NCBI GenBank assembly: GCA_964017155.1
Contig: OZ024854.1
Span: 13,734,681-13,798,680, forward strand
Length of the DNA stretch: 64,000 nt
Direction of reading: 5' to 3'
Source: Oasisia sp. SBJ-2009
Lineage: Eukaryota; Annelida; Polychaeta; Sabellida; Siboglinidae
Part shown: positions 54,526 to 64,000 of the stretch, one piece after another
How positions within the stretch are numbered: the stretch's first letter is position 1
How the letters are laid out: each line of letters opens with the position of its first letter
Program-made: the position numbers and the translations under genes
Notes under the pieces: generated by a model
Seen by the model: the letters and a program-made list of their open reading frames with translations, nothing else
Told to the model about the DNA's origin: nothing
The model's database searches: none

Positions 54526-56739
54526 GCAATGCGTTGTTACGCGATAATAATGATATTTCCCTTTGTCTCTGATGCTTGCATTTATGGCTCAATCGAAATA
54601 TGAAGTTGTCGATGTGGAGGACAAGTATATGGTGTAGGATTAAATGTGCAGCTATATATATTTGACTGATGTGGTCTGCATTTGCAGTAGACCAACTTTC
54701 ATATGTCATGATATTATTTGTTTTATTACCAATCGTTGTTTCTGTAAGGACTGTCTTGCCCGACGTCATCGTGCAGTTCCAAACATGTTTTGTAATCTTT
54801 ACGAAACAATGGTCACATTACTCAGTAAAGTGTTTATATACTAAATCTCTAGCACCTATTTCAATTTCCTATTCCAATTTCTTTCCAAACACTGTTGCAT
54901 AAAGTTATTATGAGTGAAGTAATTACAAAATATACCGATGAAATCCAAATATCGTTAAAGACGCCTAGTTCCTGTTTACTCCTTGTAGATTGTTCTCGTG
55001 TCACGTGAAACAGTGACATGACACACATATTCTCGACTTGACTCTTTACAAACACCACTTATTTATGTTTATTTATGAACGGGAACAGCGAAACCTCGTG
55101 TACGAAATAGGGACAGTTTATGAAAAGATGGCCATAATGTCTGTAGCCAGGTCATTCATTGGCAGGGCACTTTCAAGCTTTTCTCAAGACCAACATTTTC
55201 CTAGCTGGAAGTTATCCATGCTGGCTATGCATTCACCTTCAACAGTAATGTAAATGCGTGGCTTAATGTGTTTCATTCACAAAGTTTACGTCTATGAATA
55301 AAAATGGGTTACAGTAGGCATATCTAGGCACTATTTATTCGTAGAGCTCGCCGAGCTCAGTGCAAGCTACAATATACTGCACTATAGCGTGGTTTGCAGA
55401 TTCTACCCTTGCTATGCGTTTATTGTTCTACTGTCACGCCGATGTTGCCGAGAGCTCCCCATCTGGCGGTGAGATATAACGATCCACTTTAGAATGGGAG
55501 ACTTCTACTACATGCAGTTATCTGCCAGATGGCAGGTCATAAGGGGCCTGCTTGCTACTTCCGGTTTTCAGAACAAGATAGTCATGCATGCCTGTACAAA
55601 TAATAAATACGACATCTACTGCCACTTAAATGCCTGTTCTGTTCACGGATTTAGCAGTAAGGGCAGGCATACATTTACCCAAATACAAAGGGAAATATAG
55701 TGCTTGGGTGATAGCAATTGGTCGACCTGAGGCTGAGCCAAACGGAAAATTACAGAAACCAACACTGATAACACAACAGGGTGTAACACTTATTTCAAGA
55801 CGACGGATTATAAATTGAAAACATTAATTGGGACGGATGCAATTTTGTGAGAATGTCATGCCAATAGTTAAGAAATATTCATATTTAGGTGTTTCACCAC
55901 GTCATGTATATATATACTACAATAATGTTTTGCCAATAAATCACTGGAAAGAAATATGATATGCTAGTTGCGCTAACTAAAAATAAACATAAAAGGGTGA
56001 AACGTGTGGAAAAACTAGACATTACAAGGAATCTTGAAATAATGTTCTAGCAGTCCTAGCTTGCTGAAACAATTCCCATTTTCTTCCCGTAACTCTCGCA
56101 TCACGATTCCTCAGTTCACATTTCAGGCGTACTAGAGACATTTCTTCATATTACTATATAATGATGATAATTTGTACTAGAAACAAAAGAAAAGGCTAAT
56201 CTTATTTACGTCGTGCCGATGAGGGTTCTTGTTTACTGCGAACCCTGCAGGCCCGGTGACGCCTGGCACCACCTGGCGAATATAGCCTGACACGTATTGA
56301 AGTGGCGCCATCTACCGGAGTTAGTTTTCAACCGCACAAACAAGGGAATGTCGTGTATATTTTGATCTCTAAAATACATATATTATTTGTTCATCAAGTG
56401 ACAATTGTACAACTGTTCTAAATGATAACTCGTTCTTTCAATATTTCACCGTTTGTTTTCAAACGACACGACACTCGTGGTTGTTAATGTTTATATTGGA
56501 AAACCATGTTATGCAATAAATAAAACCTATTTTAGCGAACTGACTGCTCAGAGATGATTTCATGTCCCATTTTTTTGTTTTTGAAATAAAACTATTACGG
56601 CTACGTGGCCACTGTTTACGTCGACCCCATAACCCGAAACGGAAACGCGTGATCACGTGCTGCTTTATCGCGTGAACACAAGTTGCCGGGAAGCATAGTT
56701 GCTGGCATCCGTAGTTAGAGTTAGAGGAAATTTCGATCG
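54526..56739. other. Region downstream of the GT61 gene
   Basis: Probably includes the 3' UTR at the start. Short ORFs only; no repeat or gene recognised. Confidence 0.45.
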
Positions 56740-56902
56740 GTACTATCGTCCGCGGCAAAGAAAGCGAAAAAGGGCCGTGACAAACTTAGGGCAACCACAC
56801 GGGTTGTTTTAGAAGAACGTAAAGCACGATGGGTTCGCCTGAAAGTTGCCCTGACAACGAAATAAGCTCATAAAGTGGTGGAAGGTCTGCTTGCTCTGTA
56901 CG
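56740..56902 (+). pseudogene. Short coding-like segment, basic helix pattern
   Basis: One frame reads SSAAKKAKKGRDKLRATTRV, VLEERKARWVRLKVALTTK, a stop, then AHKVVEGLLALY. The R-W-x-x-L-K ... H-x-x-V-x-x-x-L-L pattern resembles a linker seen in some invertebrate zinc-finger proteins. The stop in the middle suggests a relic. Low certainty. Confidence 0.25.
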
Positions 56903-57910
56903 TTTTTCACCTTATTTAGATTATATACAGTGACTATGCTGTCTGGAGTGGTACCTTAATATTTGGGGAACCAATTAATTTGCTTTTACTATGATATTCT
57001 TAGTCTACTTTAGGACACAACATTGAAGAATCTGATTACAGACACGCAGTGTTTCATATAGCATGCGTCATTTCATATTCCAAATGTTATTTGTATTTAT
57101 TTGTTAACGTAAAACCCAACCGTCTAGAAGCTATAGAAAAGATAACAGATCGTGACAGTTATATCAGTATACCTGTTTAACACTACACACTAATAATAAC
57201 ATTTAGTGTTACGTTTGTCTACAGATGTGTTAATGGTGTATAGGGTAACTAGGTCCAGTACTGCTTATCAGGAACAATTACACAAATTGCTCAGACAATG
57301 CTCTATTTCACCGTTGCTCTGTCTTTCGGTTAGGGTTTACTCAGGGGCAGGTACGTCCGAACACCAATCGACCTCTGCAGCACCTCTGGTAATTAGTGTT
57401 GTAGGCCCTGGGGCCGCAGCATGCGCTGTTACTGCCCTTGAGTTGGAGCCTTCCACAACAGCAGAACTACAAACCCTTCTTCCGGAACTGATATTCTACT
57501 GCTCGCCAGATGGCGTGGCACGCAGGGTGTTCCACACGTGACTCGGTTGGTAGTTCCCTCGTCTCTGTCCTTTACAGATGTATTCTTCCTAAGCCAGATG
57601 GCCTGATTATTCCACCGCGAACACAAACCTTTCACTCAATCAACTACTATATATTTGAATTGCTCCCTTCCAGTCTATGACATATATTGGTTTGTTCTCC
57701 TGGTCACATATCGCTGTATTTTGTTCAGTGAACAGTATAAATCAATTGTATATGTTTTGCAGCAGATATACTCGACTCTCGAAAAAAGTCCATAATCTGC
57801 AGACATTTTGAAACAGCGTGCAAAGTATCAAGATACTCCAACATACGGAAATATTTATTATTCATATCATACGATGTCGAGTTTATGTCAACCAACAACC
57901 CATTTTATAA
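56903..57910. other. Intergenic, one unexplained ORF
   Basis: 57206-57541 is open for 111 codons (plus strand), with an Ala/Val-rich second half; no domain recognised and no good start context. I do not call it a gene. Confidence 0.3.
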
Positions 57911-57978
57911 CACACACACACGCACACGCACACGGGTACGCGCACGCGCACGCGCACGCACCACATACATACACACAC

Positions 57979-58068
<90 letters not shown>

Positions 58069-58074
58069 TATATA
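57911..58074. repeat. (CA)/(CGCA)n then (TA)n microsatellite
   Basis: CA and CGCA units to about 57980, then about 80 bp of TA. Confidence 0.96.
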
Positions 58075-58095
58075 ATTTTTATTTTATTATATATG

Positions 58096-59231
58096 TGACT
58101 CGCCACGCCAAAATGAGACGTTTCTCGCTGGAGCTTATAACGATATACGAGGCAAAACATTACGGCAGTGATTTCTTTTCGAAAATGACTTTCCAGCGGC
58201 AATCGTTCCCAAATAGTATAATCTAACATATGTAAGTTGTCTAAATGTCATGAATAAAGCTTAAATGTGTTTATCTGGGTTTGTTTTGACACCTATCAAA
58301 CGTCGTTTAAAGATTGTGAATGTTTTTGACACAACAAATTACCCACTTTCTCATCAAGAATAATCCAAGTAAATTGTGTCCGATGGCGCCGTTTGGTACC
58401 ATCGGAAACTGGATGTTAATTCTAAACACTGACAACATTTTAATTAAAGACTTTCCATAAATGTGCATGTCAATGGGACTTTTGTGAAGGCTAAGCGTTA
58501 CCTCGTGACAGAAATTTGCTCTCTGATTGGTCAGCTGTCATTAACGATCAACTTCCGGTCTTTTTTTCACGCTCGTTTTCGTTGACAACTCACTGTTAAA
58601 ACGAACTATTTCAGTATTATTATATGAATTTGAGCAAGGACAGCATTGTCTCTTATCTTCTAAATAAAACTGCTCGCTGTGGCCTCAGCGATATGAGTCT
58701 TAGGGACGTGGCAATCGAATATTTCATGCATGACAGCGGCGGGATATATTTTTGGCACTTTAGACGTTTTCCACCGTCTATAGCTCCACGCCCAAATCCG
58801 GCGGTGTTACCTAATTTCCCTCACCATTAACGATGCAGTACGTAAAGCAATCTAATATAATTATTAATTTAATAATAATGCCTCTAAAGTGTTGTATTGG
58901 TGCTGTCCATACCAAATTTTAAATATGGGTTGTAGGCTTCGAGCATAGTTATACACTATCATAATTATTATGTATTTAAACAGGTCCATCTGGAGCAAAA
59001 CATATCTGCAAGAAGTGAAATCATCACAAATAAACGAGTGAAATCTATAAAGCCGTTTTTCTCAAATTAGTACATTTTGCATTTTCGACATTCAAATAAG
59101 TGTATCTCTGGAAATAATGTGACTATAAGTAACATTGAGGTATCATTATTTCCGTCTGAATCTGCTCTATCCAAATGTGCAATAAAACACATTATTTTCG
59201 AGAAGCGTCGGATTTTGGGCTTGGCGGGTCA
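58096..59231. mobile_element. MITE-like element 1 flanked by TA arrays
   Basis: The left end TGACTCGCCACGCCAAAAT followed by GAGACGTTTCT pairs with the right end, whose complement is TGACCCGCCAAGCCCAAAAT then CCGACGCTTCT. A (TA)n run lies on both sides. The interior is about 1.1 kb and AT-rich. A 68-codon ORF (58624-58830) begins MNLSKDSIVSYLLNKTARCG; it looks protein-like but is not recognised and has no known transposase motif. Confidence 0.65.
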
Positions 59232-60716
<1,485 letters not shown>

Positions 60717-61617
60717 GGGGAAAGAGAGGCAGAGAATTAGAGTTATTCTAATTGTTTGCAAATATAATTGTATAAATTACTCATGTGGTTTACTGGGAAT
60801 TAATTGTCAGTAAAGCATATTGTGGCGACATCGAACGGTTAGACATGTTAATACACGGTCCCAATGTGTTTTAGTTAGAAGAGATAAACGACTTGTATTA
60901 AATGTAGTAGTGCCATAACAAAATGTAATCACATAAAGATGGTACCACGGGAAATCGTAGTTCCAATCTGCGACTTTTCGAATGAGAATCCTCATGAAAT
61001 ATCTTTAATAACACAAATGTGACTTTTAGCGGTCATATTACGGATAATTAATATATGATTTTCGCTTTAGGTCATCTTAGGATAATTAGTACAATTAACA
61101 AAAACGATATGGCGCATTTTCAACAAGGAATACAATCCATTGTACGTCTGATAAAGATAATTAAAAAAATATTTATTACTGCTAAAGCCATGCCATTGTG
61201 CACACTTCGTAACTCCTGTGACGTATTGTACGCTGGTGACGAATATGCGGCACATGTGATTTCTTAGCGACCACCCACGACTTACAGAACTATTGACCTC
61301 TTACTGTCGTTTATAGTGTACGGTGCAAGGATGGGCAGGAACCGACGATTGCAATAAACTAATTCCACTCAACACCGAAGGAAAGGTTGCGACATAAGCG
61401 TGGGTTGTCCAAGTCGTGTCAATGTGGTCAACAGAGGAATTGATGGATGTTGTTTTGTTACTGAGGCCGCGTTGCATTGACCCCAGTCAAGTCGTGGTGA
61501 CCAATTGGGCATCAATTTAAAAATAGGCACTAACCATGTTTGTGTCATTAAGGGCAGGGAGTGGCCGTTCTTGTCCACAACGGCCAGGGCTTCAGCCACG
61601 GCACGGCTCTCCTCAAC

Positions 61618-61884
61618 AAGTGAGGTCAAGTGAAGTAAAGTGAAGTAAAGTGAAGTAAAGTGAAGTAAAGTGAAGTAAAGTGAAGTAAAGTGAAGTAAAG
61701 TGAAGTAAAGTGAAGTAAAGTGAAGTAAAGTGAAGTAAAGTGAAGTAAAGTGAAGTAAAGTGAAGTAAAGTGAAGTAAAGTGAAGTAAAGTGAAGTAAAG
61801 TGAAGTAAAGTGAAGTAAAGTGAAGTAAAGTAAAGTAAAGTGACGTAAAGTGAAGTCAAGTGAAGTCAAGTGAATTGAAGTGAA
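61618..61884. repeat. (GTGAAGTAAA)n array
   Basis: Alternating GTGAA and GTAAA pentamers, about 26 decamers. Confidence 0.97.
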
Positions 61885-62010
61885 GCCAAGCCAAGCCAAG
61901 CCAAGCCAAGCCAAGCCAAGCCAAGCCAAGCCAAGCCAAGCCAAGCCAAGCCAAGCCAAGCCAAGCCAAGCCAAGCCAAGCCAAGCCAAGCCAAGCCAAG
62001 CCAAGCCAAG
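61885..62010. repeat. (CCAAG)n array
   Basis: 25 pentamers with no variants. Confidence 0.98.
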
Positions 62011-62029
62011 TGAACTCAATCAAATCAAA

Positions 62030-62325
62030 TCAAACCGATTTCAAATCAAACAAATCAAATCAAACCAAACCAAACCAAACCAAACCAAACCAAACCAAAC
62101 CAAACCAAACCAAACCAAACCAAACCAAACCAAACCAAACCAAACCAAACCAAACCAAACCAAACCAAACCAAACCAAACCAAACCAAACCAAACCAAAC
62201 CAAACCAAACCAAACCAAACCAAACCAAACCAAACCAAACCAAACCAAACCAAACCAAACCAAACCAAACCAAACCAAACCAAACCAAACCAAACCAAAC
62301 CAAACCAAACCAAACCAAACCAAAT
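62030..62325. repeat. (CCAAA)n array
   Basis: About 53 perfect CCAAA units preceded by a few TCAAA variants. Open frames through it encode a repeated pentapeptide and are artefacts. Confidence 0.98.
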
Positions 62326-63400
62326 AAAAATCGACGTCTCAGGTGCGGACATCATTACGCACGGTCATCGTAACTGTAAATGATATGATTTAAAATCAGG
62401 TGATTTAATTAACATATTTTGGTTTATATTTCGTAGCCTAGCCATTTCTCGTTCTTGTGGAACTGGAGAGTTTTTGTTGTTGTGATTATAAGTTACATGT
62501 TTATTTTTGCGACTAGCCAGGAATCCGCCGATCAGTTCAGGAACGTACACGTGGCCTGCATTTTGAAATAATTCTTCGCAGTTATGTCATAGCTTATCTA
62601 AACGCATACACAAAACGTCGGTGGTGGGAACATTGTTTTAACGTGACACGACTTGGACAACCCACGCTTCTGTCGCACCATTTCCTTTGTTGTTGAATGG
62701 AATTAGTTTATTGCAATCATCGGTTGCTGCCCATCCTTGCACCGTGCACTATAACAGATAGTAAGACTTCAATAGTTCTAGAAGTCGTGGGTGGTCGCTT
62801 GGAAATCACATGTGCCGCATATTCGTCATCAGCGTACAAGACGTCACAGGAGTTACGACGCTTGTAAAATGGCATGGCTGTAGCAGTAATAACTATTTGT
62901 TATTATCTTTATCAGCCGTACAAGGCATAGTATTCCTTTTTGAAAAAATGCGCCGTATCGTTTTTCCTAATTGTATTAATTATCCTAAGATGGCCTAAGC
63001 GATAATTAGACAAATATGATCTGTAATGTGACCGCTAAAGGTCACATTTGTATTATTAAAAATATTCCACGGGGATTCTCATTCGGAAAGACGCAAGCTG
63101 GAACTACGATTTCCCGTGGCACCATTTTTATGTGATTCGCTACTTCATTTAATAAAGTTGCGTCCATTCGATACATCTTTACAGCATCATGGCCATACAA
63201 GCTGTATACCCTATTAACTAAAACATATTGGGACCGGTATTAACATGTCTAACTGGTCGATGTCGCCACAATATGCTATATTGACAATAAATTCCCCGTA
63301 AACCACAGGCGTAATTTTTAGAAATGTATTTGCAAATAGTTAGAATAACTTATTCTCTGTCTCTCTTCCCCCTCTCTCTCTGTCTCTCTGTCTCTCTTCT

Positions 63401-63664
63401 CATTGCATTGCATTGCATTGCATTGCATTGCATTGCATTGCATTGCATTGCATTGCATTGCATTGCATTGCATTGCATTGCATTGCATTGCATTGCATTG
63501 CATTGCATTGCATTGCATTGCATTGCATTGCATTGCATTGCATTGCATTGCATTGCATTGCATTGCATTGCATTGCATTGCATTGCATTGCATTGCATTG
63601 CATTGCATTGCATTGCATTGCATTGCATTGCATTGCATTGCATTGCATTGCATTGCATTGCATT
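63401..63664. repeat. (CATTG)n array
   Basis: 52 perfect pentamers, preceded by a CT-rich tract at 63356-63400 and immediately outside the right arm of the inverted repeat. Confidence 0.98.
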
Positions 63665-64000
63665 ATATTACATTACATGGTATGAATTGTTGAAGATAAT
63701 TATACTTATTAAAAATGTTCTTGTTTTTTTAGTCAGTAGTCAGTAAATGCTGATGGTAGACGTGACCTTCCTTATACATACACCCGAGTAATACCAAGAC
63801 GTCTAGCAACGACCGAATCAAATGTTTTATTGTTTTTTAAAGCGCTGGTATCCGCCCAAATAAAATATGCTGATGGCGCTAACTGCTCTTTCATGGCAGG
63901 TGACTTAGTTGCAGTCTTCCTAACATTTCAACAACGTGAGTTTATGTGTTGATCATAGCGGTGGTACTTGTAGATTTCTCTGTGTTTTCCTAAAGACATA
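63665..64000. other. Right edge, no gene called
   Basis: An ATG at 63893 (TTTCATGGCAGGTGACTTAG) runs 14 codons to a GTGAGT donor at 63936; this could be a first coding exon of a gene lying to the right, but the evidence is only the two signals. Confidence 0.25.

Larger units (their letters stand above)
60717..63371. mobile_element. Long inverted-repeat (foldback-like) unit enclosing pentanucleotide arrays
   Basis: Left arm 60717-61420 is the complement of right arm 62645-63371, with about 10-15% differences by eye. Shared blocks include GTGGTTTACTGGGAATTAAT / its complement, TTGTGGCGACATCGA, GGGAAATCGTAGTTCCA, CACATGTGATTTC and GTTGTCCAAGTCGTGTC. The 1224-bp spacer contains three adjacent pentanucleotide arrays. 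Short ORFs of 60-70 codons in both arms are mirror copies. No transposase is seen. Confidence 0.85.

Noticed and set aside
61369..62383. ORFs with repeated pentapeptides (216, 167, 105 codons and others)
   Set aside because: Products of perfect pentanucleotide arrays read in every frame.
63318..63746. ORFs through the CATTG array on both strands
   Set aside because: Simple-repeat translations.

Overview
The window is nuclear DNA of an invertebrate metazoan. Genes have introns with GT-AG borders, and AT-rich, gene-poor sequence is filled with retrotransposons, DNA transposons, tRNA-derived SINEs and very long microsatellites. I cannot name the species. The GPCR, the CXC-type mobile gene and the LINE mix would fit a lophotrochozoan or an invertebrate deuterostome (inference from family knowledge only).

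Host genes are few. On the minus strand lie an N-terminal exon of a COMTD1-like O-methyltransferase at the left edge (102-246), an intronless class A GPCR (25250-26428) and a four-exon gene for a type II membrane pseudokinase (28430-31235). On the plus strand lies a two-exon GT61-family glycosyltransferase (52007-54525). Splice phases agree at every junction I propose.

Mobile DNA dominates. A two-ORF CR1/jockey-type LINE (19.4-24.04 kb) and a one-ORF RTE-type LINE (45811-49328, flanked by an identical 22-bp target duplication) both keep long uninterrupted reading frames and could be young or active. At least seven further LINE copies are broken. Three elements with related inverted ends flanked by TTAA (9871-12338, 13010-13879, 26687-27541) form a Kolobok-like family, and two of them carry remnants of a THAP zinc finger. 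A hAT/BED transposase relic lies at 42.3-44.2 kb. One SINE family is seen four times; one copy sits inside a LINE, where its target duplication has expanded into a 31-bp minisatellite.

The most striking large-scale property is four long inverted repeats: 10.1-11.9, 14.65-17.9, 32.6-35.1 and 60.7-63.4 kb. Their arms are about 0.3, 1.4, 0.7 and 0.7 kb. One is a duplicated, broken CXC-domain gene, one a foldback element with a LINE relic in its loop, and one encloses three different pentanucleotide arrays. Two MITE-like elements with related ends sit between (TA)n arrays at 58.1-60.3 kb.

No rRNA, tRNA gene, CRISPR array or bacterial operon is present. Most long ORFs in the repeat regions are microsatellite translations and are not annotated as genes.
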